DNA of 64,000 nt from Bacteroidota bacterium (GTDB taxonomy: Bacteria > Bacteroidota > Bacteroidia > Bacteroidales > Prolixibacteraceae), in assembly GCA_024278975.1 (NCBI GenBank), contig JAJRSD010000040.1, positions 62,001-126,000 on the forward strand, given 5' to 3'. Positions 44,800 to 54,392 of this stretch are shown in pieces. Numbering within the stretch: position 1 is the stretch's first letter; every line of letters begins with the position of its first letter. Below the pieces are notes generated by a model that had not been told where the DNA came from, did no database searches, and saw only the letters and a list, made by a program, of their open reading frames with translations. The translations under genes and the position numbers were made by a program.

Positions 44800-46430
44800 A
44801 GAATAGCCACTTTGATAAAAAATCGCTTAAAGCTTTAACCAAGCCAAATCCCGACTGGAACGAGTTGGCAAAGGACTGCGTAAGTTTTGCAAATGCACAA
44901 GGTGGTATTATTGTTTTTGGAGTTGAAGATAAAGAAGAACTACCACCCGAAGGACAAAAGATACCGGATAGAATTGTTGTGAAACTTCAAAAACAAATAC
45001 AGAGCCGTACAATTAATGTTAGCATATTACCACAATTAAAAACGGCAGAAAACGGAGCCGAATTTATTGAGCTTTTGGTACAACGCAGTGCAACTGCCAT
45101 TGCTTCAACTTCAAGCGGCAGGTATTATATGCGTGTAAACGACGATTGTAAACCCATTTTGCCCGACAAACTCAGTCGCTTACTTACCGACAAAGGTGCT
45201 TTTGTATGGGAAACACAAACCTACCTAAAGGTAAAGCACAACGAATACGACTCGGACAAAATGAATAAGTTTATCGCTGATATACAGGAGTCAAACAGAG
45301 TAAGTAGTTTTGTAAAAGAAAAATCGGCACAAGAATTACTCGAACATTACTTTATGATATCGGGTGGTTTTCTTACCAATTTAGGTGTGTTATGGATTGG
45401 TAAACGCGAACATCGGGCACGCTTGCTCTATTCGCCATCAATACAGTTTATTAAATACGACGAAAACGAACAAAAGGTAAATAAATTACTTTGGGATGAT
45501 TATAGCAAAAACCCCAAAGAACTTATTCATGCCATCATGAATGATATACCGGACTGGAAAGAAGGCATTGAAGTTGCTGATGGTATTTTTCGCAAAAACA
45601 TTTCAAATTATGAAGAACCGGTAATTCGTGAGCTAATTGCTAATGCTTTGGTTCACCGCCCCTACACAATTCGTGGCGATATTTTTATTAACCTTTACCC
45701 TGATAGGCTCGAAGTTCATAATCCTGGATTGCTTCCACTTGGAGTAACACCGCAAAACATACTGCATAAAAGTATTCAACGTAATCCGCATTTGGCAAAA
45801 GTGTTTTACGATTTAAAATTGATGGAAAAAGAAGGTTCAGGCTACGATAAAATTTATGAAATATTACTATCCAACGGAAAGCCCTTACCCGAACCTTATG
45901 AAGAGTATGACCGTGTTAAGGTTATTATCAGAAAAAGGATTGTTAATAAATTTGTTATTCAGTTTATTGAAAAAGTTAATGCCGAATTTCAACTTCGTTC
46001 AAAAGAAATAATAAGTCTTGGGCTTATTGCACAATATACATCGTTAACAGCCATTGAGTTTGCTCAAAAGTTGGGGTTTAGCGAAAAAGACGATATTCGC
46101 TCATGGCTTGGACGTTTAATTGAACTAAAATTGTTAAAATCGAAAGGAAAAACAAAAGGTACAGAGTATTATGTTGAACCTGCAGTTTTGAGAAAACATG
46201 AGTTTAAAGGACTTACAGATTTAAAAAATATCCCATCGCATAGATTAGAAGCTTTATTAATTGAAGATATTAGCCGATACGGTGAGAGTTCAATAAGTCA
46301 AATACATCAAAGAATAGGAAAGGAAATTCCATTACGTACATTGCGATATCAATTAAATCAACTATTAGAGAAGGGCGAAATAAAAAAAGATGGTGAGAAA
46401 AAAGGAACTCGTTATTTTATTGACAAATAA
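44793..46430 (+). CDS. AlbA_2 (Schlafen-type) and ATPase-like domain protein of the RM locus
   Basis: 545 residues. The N-terminal AlbA_2 domain has LAKDCVSFANAQGGIIVFGVED (residues of about 25-50). A middle GHKL-like ATP-binding domain has EEPVIRELIANALVHRPY, DRLEVHNPGLLPLGVTPQN and MEKEGSGYDKIYE. The C-terminal 180 residues contain two winged-helix-like segments (LGLIAQYTSLTAIEFAQKLG; SISQIHQRIGKEIPLRTLRYQLNQLLEKG). Such proteins are often annotated as transcriptional regulators or ATP-binding proteins and recur inside type I RM loci, where a regulatory or accessory defence role is plausible. No direct function is known. Confidence 0.85.
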   Translation: MEENSHFDKKSLKALTKPNPDWNELAKDCVSFANAQGGIIVFGVEDKEELPPEGQKIPDRIVVKLQKQIQSRTINVSILPQLKTAENGAEFIELLVQRSATAIASTSSGRYYMRVNDDCKPILPDKLSRLLTDKGAFVWETQTYLKVKHNEYDSDKMNKFIADIQESNRVSSFVKEKSAQELLEHYFMISGGFLTNLGVLWIGKREHRARLLYSPSIQFIKYDENEQKVNKLLWDDYSKNPKELIHAIMNDIPDWKEGIEVADGIFRKNISNYEEPVIRELIANALVHRPYTIRGDIFINLYPDRLEVHNPGLLPLGVTPQNILHKSIQRNPHLAKVFYDLKLMEKEGSGYDKIYEILLSNGKPLPEPYEEYDRVKVIIRKRIVNKFVIQFIEKVNAEFQLRSKEIISLGLIAQYTSLTAIEFAQKLGFSEKDDIRSWLGRLIELKLLKSKGKTKGTEYYVEPAVLRKHEFKGLTDLKNIPSHRLEALLIEDISRYGESSISQIHQRIGKEIPLRTLRYQLNQLLEKGEIKKDGEKKGTRYFIDK

Positions 46431-46533
46431 TTGCGAAAAAAACTTAATAATGTCAATAAATTGTCAATAAAAAGAAATAAAACAATACAAACCTCTTGAA
46501 AACAGGCTTGTTAGTACTTAGTAAATAATTATT

Positions 46534-49521
46534 ATGCCAAGCAATAAAGAAACATTATTTCAAGAACATATTTGTTCATTCCTCGAAAAAGAACACAAAT
46601 ATATTCATTTAAGTAAAAGTGATTTTACCGATAAGGAGCATCATATTATTGAAAAACATCTTGTTTCTTTTATAACAACAACACAGGCTGAAAAATACAA
46701 AGCCATACAAGAAAACTACGGAGCTGATACCAGTCGTGAAATTATAAAATCATTAAAAGAAGAGCTTTCGAAAAAGCAATTATGGCTTATTATGCGAGAC
46801 GGATTGGAAGTAAAAGGCACAGCTATTGAATTATATAAACCCAAGCCTCGCTCAGCTACAAGTGTACTACAAGAAGAAAATTACAAGAAAAATATTTACT
46901 CATTTACTAAAGAGTATTATTACAATAGTATTACACAAGAGCGTATTGATATGGTAATTTGGCTCAATGGTTTGCCAATAATTGTAATAGAACTTAAACA
47001 CGAAGACGAAGGGCAAACTTGTGAAGATGCTATTTTTGACAGTTTTTTGAAGCGTGACCTTGAAAATGAGATGTATAAATTGCCTTTTCTGTATGTTGCA
47101 TCAAGCAATACTGAAATAAAGGTGGCAACAAATCCAAATTCCGATAAAAACTTCCGTTGGTTTAATGCTAAATTGGTAAACAAAGCAGAAACAAAAGGAG
47201 AATATCCGGTGGAACATTTGTATCGACATGCTTTATCAAAAGAGAATATTGCTAAATATTTAGAGCATTATTTGGTATTTGTCCCTGCCAACGAAAAGAT
47301 TACAGAACACGGTGAAATACTTTCAACACCATCATTTACAATCTTTCCTCGATATCATCAATTACGAGCAAGTAAATTACTTGCCGAGGATGTAAAGAAG
47401 CATGTGAATGCCAATAAAACATTAGGTAAAAAGTATTTAATAAATCATTCAGCAGGTTCAGGTAAAACCCTTACCATTGCATGGATGGCTGATTTATTGG
47501 ATAGTCTTTACACATCTAATAATAAAAAGATTTTTGACAATATTATTATCCTTACAGACCGCCGAAGTTTAGATAAAAACGTGAAGGATGATTTGGAAAA
47601 GTTTACCCATTTGGGTGCAAAAATAAACTTCACAAAACGTTCGGGCGATTTAGCTGACTTTTTAGATAAAAATCGGGCAATTATTGTAACTACCATTCAT
47701 AAGTTCGGGCATATTCAGGATAAACTAAAATCGAGAGATAATTTAAAAAATAGAAAAGTAGCCTTTCTTATTGACGAAGCACACCGCTCGCAAGATGGGA
47801 AAATGGCTTTAAAACAAAGACAGTATTTCAATAATCAGGAACAAGCCGACTTGGAAGCAGGCGACAATACAGAAGATGAAGTTGTAGAGAGGATTAAAAA
47901 ACTAAATACAAGCAATCAAATTTTTGTAGCTTTTACAGCCACAACTACCCCAAAGGCAGTTTCATTTTTTGGAGAACCATTTGATACATATAGCGAAGAA
48001 GAAGCCATAAAGGAAGGTTATATTTTAGATGTTGCTCAAAACATTATTTCTTATGAAACTCTTTATAATCTAAAATTCAGCAACGGGTATATTCCAAAAC
48101 AAAAAGATGGTAAAGATTTCCCGAGTGGTGTTGTAAGCAAAGCACTGAAAACAATAGCTTTTAACGATGAAGAACTGATTCAGTATAAATCAGAAGTAAT
48201 TATAAAACTATTTGAAGAAAAAGTATTAGATGCTGTAAATGGCAAAGGGAAAGCAATGGTTGTTACTTCCTCTCGTCCTGCTGGGTTAAAATATTTCAAC
48301 ACTATTAAAACCATTTTAGAAGAAAAAAAAGCAGATTATAAAGTCTTATTTGCATTTAGCGATTATACCGACCCTGTTAGCAATGAATCAATTGAAGAAG
48401 TCAAAATAAATGAATTAAATACTCTTCATAATAACAAAGTTATTGAAGATGTATTTGATTTGGATAAGTATAGAATCTTGATTGTTGCCAATAAATTTCA
48501 GACAGGTTTTGACCAACCTTTGCTTTCAGCTATGTTTTTAGATAAAGCAGTAAATGGAGTAAATGCAATTCAAACCGTTTCACGCTTAAACCGAAAGCAT
48601 GTAGATAAAGAGCAAGATGAAATATTAGTTGTTGACTTTACCAATAATTCAGACAAGATTTTTGAAGCATTCAACAAACATCGAAAAGGTTCGCCATACA
48701 AAGAAAAAGAACCTGATAAAGATATTTTGCCAGACTTGTACAAAGAGATAATTGCCAAGAATATTTTTACTGAACTGGAGATTGAAACATACATTACTGC
48801 ATACATGGATGCTGAAGAAGATGCTCGGAAACGCAATTCAATGGCAGATGCATTATTAAGTAATCTAAACCAAAATTACAGAACAATATTTAAAACTAAA
48901 TTACCCAAAATAGAAGACCAGAAAGAATATATCAGTTTACTAAACAGATTTGTAAATCTTTATTATTTTATTGCTCAATTCTTTGTGCTTGAACTTAAAG
49001 CAAACAATTTTATTGTATTTGCCGAAGTTATGGCAGATACACTTATAAAGAAAGGCAAAACAAGTGAGCTAAAACAATTACTTAAGAATATCGAATTAAC
49101 AAAGGGTGCAGTAAAGAATCATGGTTCAAGAGCAAATATTCATAAAGTAAAAGAACCGAAAAAGACTGGCTTGAAAATGGGTAATGGTGGTCAAACACAG
49201 CCAAGAACAACCATAGAGGAGGCTTTAGCTGATATAGAACAGAAATATCAAATAAGTAAAGCAGATGCCATTGTAATTAGAGAGATTTGTGAAGATGTTT
49301 ATAAACGGTATGACATAAAACAAAAGATTACTGAAAACCGAGAAAATGAAAATTATTTAAAGAACAGTGCAGAGCCGACAGTGAAAACAAAAGTTAAAGA
49401 AGAATATATGAACAGAGAACTTTGGGAAAAACTTGAAGACCCTATTTATATTCAACGTGGCGGAATAATTAGTTTAATGGGAAAAACCATAATTAAAACA
49501 ATACTGAATGCAACAGGATAA
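46534..49521 (+). CDS. hsdR: Type I restriction endonuclease subunit HsdR
   Basis: 995 residues. The N-terminal nuclease domain carries a PD-(D/E)xK core (IDMVIWLNGLPIIVIELKHE, around residues 138-156). Then come two RecA-like motor domains: Walker A HSAGSGKTLTIAW (about 308), DEAH-type Walker B in FLIDEAHRSQDGK (about 413), motif III FTATTTP, and motif VI TVSRLNRKH. The helical C-terminus would bind HsdM. It translocates and cuts unmodified DNA when bound to HsdM2S. The frame is complete, in contrast to hsdM. It starts 103 bp after the AlbA-like gene. Confidence 0.95.
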   Translation: MPSNKETLFQEHICSFLEKEHKYIHLSKSDFTDKEHHIIEKHLVSFITTTQAEKYKAIQENYGADTSREIIKSLKEELSKKQLWLIMRDGLEVKGTAIELYKPKPRSATSVLQEENYKKNIYSFTKEYYYNSITQERIDMVIWLNGLPIIVIELKHEDEGQTCEDAIFDSFLKRDLENEMYKLPFLYVASSNTEIKVATNPNSDKNFRWFNAKLVNKAETKGEYPVEHLYRHALSKENIAKYLEHYLVFVPANEKITEHGEILSTPSFTIFPRYHQLRASKLLAEDVKKHVNANKTLGKKYLINHSAGSGKTLTIAWMADLLDSLYTSNNKKIFDNIIILTDRRSLDKNVKDDLEKFTHLGAKINFTKRSGDLADFLDKNRAIIVTTIHKFGHIQDKLKSRDNLKNRKVAFLIDEAHRSQDGKMALKQRQYFNNQEQADLEAGDNTEDEVVERIKKLNTSNQIFVAFTATTTPKAVSFFGEPFDTYSEEEAIKEGYILDVAQNIISYETLYNLKFSNGYIPKQKDGKDFPSGVVSKALKTIAFNDEELIQYKSEVIIKLFEEKVLDAVNGKGKAMVVTSSRPAGLKYFNTIKTILEEKKADYKVLFAFSDYTDPVSNESIEEVKINELNTLHNNKVIEDVFDLDKYRILIVANKFQTGFDQPLLSAMFLDKAVNGVNAIQTVSRLNRKHVDKEQDEILVVDFTNNSDKIFEAFNKHRKGSPYKEKEPDKDILPDLYKEIIAKNIFTELEIETYITAYMDAEEDARKRNSMADALLSNLNQNYRTIFKTKLPKIEDQKEYISLLNRFVNLYYFIAQFFVLELKANNFIVFAEVMADTLIKKGKTSELKQLLKNIELTKGAVKNHGSRANIHKVKEPKKTGLKMGNGGQTQPRTTIEEALADIEQKYQISKADAIVIREICEDVYKRYDIKQKITENRENENYLKNSAEPTVKTKVKEEYMNRELWEKLEDPIYIQRGGIISLMGKTIIKTILNATG

Positions 49522-49618
49522 CCCCACGCTAATTACATACACATTGTCAAGTCGCTCGAAAAGCCCGACCCACGAACCAAATTTTTGCGATAAGAGAGAG
49601 CAGAAGCGAATTTATTCG

Positions 49619-49640
49619 TTTTTGCCGAACGGAGCAAAAA
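49619..49640. terminator. Hairpin after hsdR
   Basis: TTTTTGC (49619-49625) and GCAAAAA (49634-49640) pair perfectly across an 8-nt loop. AT-rich and possibly a bidirectional terminator between hsdR and the convergent hydrolase gene. Nothing else is seen in 49522-49723. Confidence 0.35.
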
Positions 49641-49723
49641 TCAGCAAGGCTAAACTTGTCAAAGAGTATGCAATTGCCAACGCTTTTTTGCTAACCTGTA
49701 ATGAGTTTACAAACTGCCTCATT

Positions 49724-50887
49724 CTATTTGTATTTCAAAAAATATTCAAAAAACAGATAAACCTGCTCATTCGATTTTGGATTGGGCGAATGTTCTTCCC
49801 GATTAGTCATTGCAACCCTGTTTTCAAACCCCAACAGATTATTCACGGCAATTGTATGATTTAATGGAATCCAGCGAGAAGGCGGATCTTCTGCACCACC
49901 CGAAACCAAAAAAGGTCTTGGTGCCATCAGCGCGTGTAATTCGTGCAAATCAAAACCTTCGGCAACCAATTTAGGATAAAGTCCTTCAGCCGGATTTTGT
50001 TCCGTAATAAGACCACGCTCGCGCCATGGTTTTGGATGATAACCTAAATACCACGGCTCCCAATAATTTATATTTCCTCTCGAATTATCAAAAACAATTC
50101 CGGGATCAGACCAAACTGCACACGCAAATTTATCGAACAAACAAGATGCAAACATTGCCCATTTTCCTCCGAATGAATGTCCAATAATCCCAATTCGTGT
50201 AGAATCAACTTCGGGGAGATTTGCCAGTAAATACCACCCATTGGCTGCCGCATAACCAAGCATCGACAGAGGTTCAACTCTGGCGTTTTCTATATCAGGA
50301 TAATATAGCGAATATGTTTTTGCTTCTGTAGCCTCCGTTGTTCCAATCGACAAACAGACAAATCCGCGTTTAGCAAGTTGGTAGGCAAAGTCACGGTTCT
50401 CTTTACCGAATCCGATTGCCGTTTCGGGTTCATAATAAACTGTAATTACGGCTGGCATTTTTTCTTTACCATCAGGAATTAGCAGATATCCGGTAGTTTG
50501 TTCATTTGGAGTCCAGTAAAATTTTATTTTTTGCTGAGTGAAATTTTCGCGGTGTGTTGTTTCAAGTATTTCTATTTTCTGATGCTTGATTAACGCGGGC
50601 CATTTCCCCATCATACCCCTCCATTGTTTAAGAATTTCCTCTCTGCACTCGTGCCAGTCGTTGGGAGTTTTTACCTGCCGACCATTATAAAACTGCAAAG
50701 GAGAGCGATAATTACCAAATTCATTTTTAAACTCTTCGGGAGGTGAGAAATAGGGCTTAATTTTGTTCCATACAGATATTTTGGTGTCAGGTTTTTGTGC
50801 AACTACTACAATATTACCACTCAAAACTAAGAAAAAAATCAGGCTGGTAAAAACATAAGATTTTACTTTTTGTGAAAAATTTTCCAT
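49724..50887 (-). CDS. Secreted alpha/beta hydrolase (esterase-like)
   Basis: 387 residues with an N-terminal signal or anchor (YVFTSLIFFLVLSGNIVVVAQ). The alpha/beta hydrolase core starts near residue 130 (TTGYLLIPDGKEKMPAVITVYYEP); the nucleophile is Ser238 in GIIGHSFGGKW, with candidate acid Asp in SGGAEDPPSRW and His in TNREEHSPN. The overall layout resembles acetyl-xylan or glucuronoyl esterase-type carbohydrate esterases, but the motif GHSFGG is generic. It starts 27 bp after the sulfatase gene on the same strand, so both may trim polysaccharide decorations. Confidence 0.75.
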   Translation of the reverse strand: MENFSQKVKSYVFTSLIFFLVLSGNIVVVAQKPDTKISVWNKIKPYFSPPEEFKNEFGNYRSPLQFYNGRQVKTPNDWHECREEILKQWRGMMGKWPALIKHQKIEILETTHRENFTQQKIKFYWTPNEQTTGYLLIPDGKEKMPAVITVYYEPETAIGFGKENRDFAYQLAKRGFVCLSIGTTEATEAKTYSLYYPDIENARVEPLSMLGYAAANGWYLLANLPEVDSTRIGIIGHSFGGKWAMFASCLFDKFACAVWSDPGIVFDNSRGNINYWEPWYLGYHPKPWRERGLITEQNPAEGLYPKLVAEGFDLHELHALMAPRPFLVSGGAEDPPSRWIPLNHTIAVNNLLGFENRVAMTNREEHSPNPKSNEQVYLFFEYFLKYK

Positions 50888-50914
50888 ATCAATTGTATAA
50901 TGAGTTCATAAATT

Positions 50915-52510
50915 TCAGTTTGCAGCCTCTGCTTTTAATTCAGCTTGTTTTGTTTGATAAGCATTTTCCAGCTCCTTTACTTTATCGGGATTCTGCAAAG
51001 ATAAATTTGTAATTTCAGTCGGATCATTTTTAAGATTATACAACTCCCAATCTTCGTTATTAAGTTTTACAATTTTCCAGTCTTTTTGTCGAAACATTCT
51101 AAAACGCTCGGTCCAGCCCGACATATAAAACTCCGGTTCTTCGCGTTCGCCACCTTTTAAAATTGGCATTAACGAACTTCCCTGCAAAGGTTGCGGAGTA
51201 ATTCCCCTCAGTTTTTCAGGATATTTTATTTCTGATGCCTCCAAAAGTGTGGGCGCAATATCTACAATATGACCCGTTTGATATGTAATCTGCCCCGCTT
51301 CCACTCGCTCCGGCCAACGCAAAATAAAATGTGTGTGCGCGCCACCTTCGTGTCCGTATTGTTTAAAATATTTAAATGGCGTATTTCCCGCATTTGCCCA
51401 CGCTGCACTTAAACTGCGAAAACCTTCGGCAACTCCCGGCGCATAATCAAAATCGCGGTTACTGTCGTAGGGGCACGACCCATTATCTGAAAGGTAAATT
51501 ACAATTGTGTTGTCGGCAATTCCTTTTTCGTCGAGATAATTTAAAACCCTGCCAATATTCTGATCCATGCAATCTACCATTGCCGCATAAACTGCCATCT
51601 CCAAATCCAACTCATCTTTTTCGGTTTCACTCAGTTCTTCCCACGGGCGATACAGAGGTATTTTTGCACGAATCTCTTCGTTATCTTTTTTATGACCCCT
51701 AAATTTATTTATGTTCGATGATGGTGGACTCAACTTTGTTTCATCCGAAATAATTCCTTGTTCTTTTAACTTTTCGAGCCGGGCTTTACGAACTTTATCC
51801 CAGCCAATTTTATATTTTCCACGATATTTTGCAATATCCTCGGGGCGTGCCTGCAACGGATAATGAGCCGCACCATAACCTAAAAACAGAAAGAAAGGCT
51901 GACTATTATTTATCGGTGCATCCATCCATTTCAGTGCATTATCGGTAAGTGCGTCGGTTTTAAAGAATGGTTTTTTTTCGTGATATATATCAGGCACATT
52001 TACCTGTTTTCCATTTAAAATAAACGGGTTTGCAAATTTGCCCGACGGAGGCTCGAAAAACTCATTCATTGCTCTAAATGTAAGCGACTGATCGAAAATA
52101 GTTTTTGCAAAAACATGTTCCGGCGCCCATTTCATCCAATGTTCTTTACCCGAATGAATTGTATAGTAGCCTTCGCTTTTTAGAATTTCTGCAAAGTTAA
52201 CCGCGTTTTTCCCACCCTCGTATAATCCTGTAAAAAGAGTTGAACGTGAGGGTTCGCATTTCGACATATTATAAAAATTAGAGAAACGAATTCCTTCGTC
52301 TGCCAGCCTGTCAAGATTGGGTGTTTCTATTTCGGAACCAAACGGACCGATATCGGAATAGCCAATATCGTCGCCTAAAATCAGGATAATATTTGGTCTG
52401 CTAATTTCAGTTAAATTTTTATCACCACTATCTTTTTTATTATTGAAGAAAATATAAAAGCCAACTATTGTAACGGTGATAGCTAAAAGTGCAATCCTTA
52501 ATTTTAACAT
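50915..52510 (-). CDS. Sulfatase (family S1, formylglycine-dependent)
   Basis: 531 residues. A hydrophobic N-terminus (RIALLAITVTIVGFYIFF) directs export. The alkaline-phosphatase fold begins with PNIILILGDDIGYSDIG (metal-binding Asp pair). The maturation motif is Cys85 in KCEPSRSTLFTG, a CxPSR type converted to formylglycine. Further motifs: HSGKEHW, VIYLSDNGSCPYDSN and the C-terminal LYNLKNDPTEITNLS. It removes sulfate esters from a sugar substrate; the S1 subfamily cannot be read by eye. No maturase gene lies in the window. Confidence 0.92.
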   Translation of the reverse strand: MLKLRIALLAITVTIVGFYIFFNNKKDSGDKNLTEISRPNIILILGDDIGYSDIGPFGSEIETPNLDRLADEGIRFSNFYNMSKCEPSRSTLFTGLYEGGKNAVNFAEILKSEGYYTIHSGKEHWMKWAPEHVFAKTIFDQSLTFRAMNEFFEPPSGKFANPFILNGKQVNVPDIYHEKKPFFKTDALTDNALKWMDAPINNSQPFFLFLGYGAAHYPLQARPEDIAKYRGKYKIGWDKVRKARLEKLKEQGIISDETKLSPPSSNINKFRGHKKDNEEIRAKIPLYRPWEELSETEKDELDLEMAVYAAMVDCMDQNIGRVLNYLDEKGIADNTIVIYLSDNGSCPYDSNRDFDYAPGVAEGFRSLSAAWANAGNTPFKYFKQYGHEGGAHTHFILRWPERVEAGQITYQTGHIVDIAPTLLEASEIKYPEKLRGITPQPLQGSSLMPILKGGEREEPEFYMSGWTERFRMFRQKDWKIVKLNNEDWELYNLKNDPTEITNLSLQNPDKVKELENAYQTKQAELKAEAAN

Positions 52511-52702
52511 GAGATTTTGGTTTTAAAAAATTCAACGTAAAAGTACAATTAATTCGGAAAGTTAAAATGGCAAAATTTAGATAACTAATAATTTTACATT
52601 CTCCATTTTTTACATATGTCCAAATCAAATTAGAAAAGCAAATTTTTCTATTTTTAACCCTCATTTAGAATGTTTCTTAATACTTACCAAATCCTATCAT
52701 TT

Positions 52703-52718
52703 TGTAACATCTGTTACA
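52703..52718. promoter_or_regulatory. CRP/FNR-type palindrome upstream of the nitrate cluster
   Basis: TGTAACATCTGTTACA is a perfect 7-bp inverted repeat with a 2-bp spacer, centred 80 bp before the narK1 ATG. A TAAATTTC sequence around 52740 could be the -7 element, which would put the site near -41 to -45, the class II activator position. A CRP/FNR-family sensor of oxygen or nitrogen oxides is the likely binder (inference). The rest of 52511-52790 is AT-rich with no gene. Confidence 0.6.
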
Positions 52719-52790
52719 CATATCCGTTAAAAAACACTATAAATTTCGTTCCGATCTTAATACTTACATTTTCGAAATTAAAACTACTAA

Positions 52791-54281
52791 ATGGAACAAA
52801 TCGCTACTTCGAAATCCCACAAAATGCTCTTTTTTAATACACTGGCTTTCACCGTTTGCTTTGCGGTTTGGATGCTAAATGGTGTTTTGGTTACTTTTTT
52901 AGTAAATAATCAGGTTTTCGATTGGGGACCGGTAAAAATAGGTTGGTTGATGGGAATTCCTGTTTTAACCGGAGCAATTTTCAGGTTACCTGCCGGAATT
53001 CTTACCGATAAATTTGGGGGGAAGTGGGTTTACGGAATCCTGCTTTTAGTCTGTTCAATACCTCTGTTTCTACTATCAACAGCCGATTCATTTTTTTTAT
53101 TTGCATTGTACAGTTTTGGGTTTGGATTAACCGGGGTAAGTTTTGCAATAGGCATTGCATATACATCTGTTTGGTATCCAAAACACAGGCAGGGAACAGC
53201 ACTCGGCATTTTTGGTGCAGGAAATGCAGGGGCTGCAATAACTACACTTTTAGCTCCCTCACTGCTTAATTGGCTCACCGATAATGGCACTAACATAGAG
53301 GGATGGAGAAAATTGCCCCTTATTTATGGAGGCGCATTAATTATTATGGGTATCATTTTTCTAATTTTCACCGAAAATAAGAAACCAGTAGCGAGCAATA
53401 AGAATATGGCACAAATATTAAAACCCCTAAAAAACATTCGTGTATGGAGGTTCGGAATGTACTATTTCCTCGTATTCGGATGCTTTGTGGCTTTCTCGCA
53501 ATGGCTTGTCCCATATTTTGTAAACGTATATTATTTGCCTTTGGTAACTGCCGGTATTTTTGCGGCTCTATTTAGTTTGCCGTCCGGTATAATTAGAGCA
53601 TTTGGCGGTTGGCTATCAGATCTTCACGGGGCAAGAAAAGTAATGTACTGGGTACTTGGTGCTTCAGTTGCCATAAGTTTTCTGTTATTTATTCCAAAAA
53701 TGGAAATTACTTCTCCTGGAAAAGGTGTGATGGCAAAGCAGGATGGTGTTGTAACTTTTGTATCTGAGAGCTTAATTAAAGTTGGAGAAAAGGAGTACCC
53801 TCTAACAGTAAAAAATACAAAATTTGAAAATATTGATGAAAAGATTTTAGTGCTTCCAACAAAAGATGCATGGCAAGAACCTATTGTTAAAGTGGGTGAT
53901 AAAATAACACGAAAACAATTAATTGGGAAAGGAATAACAAAAATATACTTTCAGGCCAACGTTTGGATATTTGCAATTTTAGTAATTCTAATTGGTAGTA
54001 TTTGGGGAGTTGGTAAAGCTGCCGTTTATAAACACATTCCCGATTATTTCCCGGATGAAGTTGGTGTTGTTGGAGGAATGGTCGGGGTACTGGGAGGTCT
54101 TGGTGGTTTTTTCTGCCCCATTATTTTTGGTTACCTTTTAAAAGGAACCGGTTTATGGACATCTTGCTGGCTGTTTATGTTTTTCCTTTCGGCACTTTGT
54201 CTGATGTGGATGCACAGTACAATTACTAAAATGAACAAAAGAATATCGCCCGAAACTTCGCTGAATATTGATACTAAATAA
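52791..54281 (+). CDS. narK: NarK-type nitrate/nitrite MFS transporter with soluble insert
   Basis: 496 residues. The NNP signatures are present: GIFGAGNAGAAIT (139-151) and GGMVGVLGGLGGFF (428-441). Arg65 in IFRLPAGILTDK and Arg269 in IIRAFGGWLSD correspond to the nitrate-binding arginines of TM2 and TM8. Between TM8 and the next helix, about residues 304-387 form a hydrophilic insert (GVMAKQDGVVTFVSESLIKVG, EPIVKVGDKITRKQLIGKG) with the look of a lipoyl/barrel-sandwich fold. Plain NarK proteins lack it. It is the first gene of the nitrate cluster and would import nitrate or exchange it for nitrite. Confidence 0.93.
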   Translation: MEQIATSKSHKMLFFNTLAFTVCFAVWMLNGVLVTFLVNNQVFDWGPVKIGWLMGIPVLTGAIFRLPAGILTDKFGGKWVYGILLLVCSIPLFLLSTADSFFLFALYSFGFGLTGVSFAIGIAYTSVWYPKHRQGTALGIFGAGNAGAAITTLLAPSLLNWLTDNGTNIEGWRKLPLIYGGALIIMGIIFLIFTENKKPVASNKNMAQILKPLKNIRVWRFGMYYFLVFGCFVAFSQWLVPYFVNVYYLPLVTAGIFAALFSLPSGIIRAFGGWLSDLHGARKVMYWVLGASVAISFLLFIPKMEITSPGKGVMAKQDGVVTFVSESLIKVGEKEYPLTVKNTKFENIDEKILVLPTKDAWQEPIVKVGDKITRKQLIGKGITKIYFQANVWIFAILVILIGSIWGVGKAAVYKHIPDYFPDEVGVVGGMVGVLGGLGGFFCPIIFGYLLKGTGLWTSCWLFMFFLSALCLMWMHSTITKMNKRISPETSLNIDTK

Positions 54282-54392
54282 AACTATAACCATAATTATA
54301 AAATCATTGCAAAGTACATAAGAAATTTACGTAGTGATTATTGCTCTAAATATCATTGCATCTCTGTGCCTTTGCGGTTAAAAACAAAAAAA

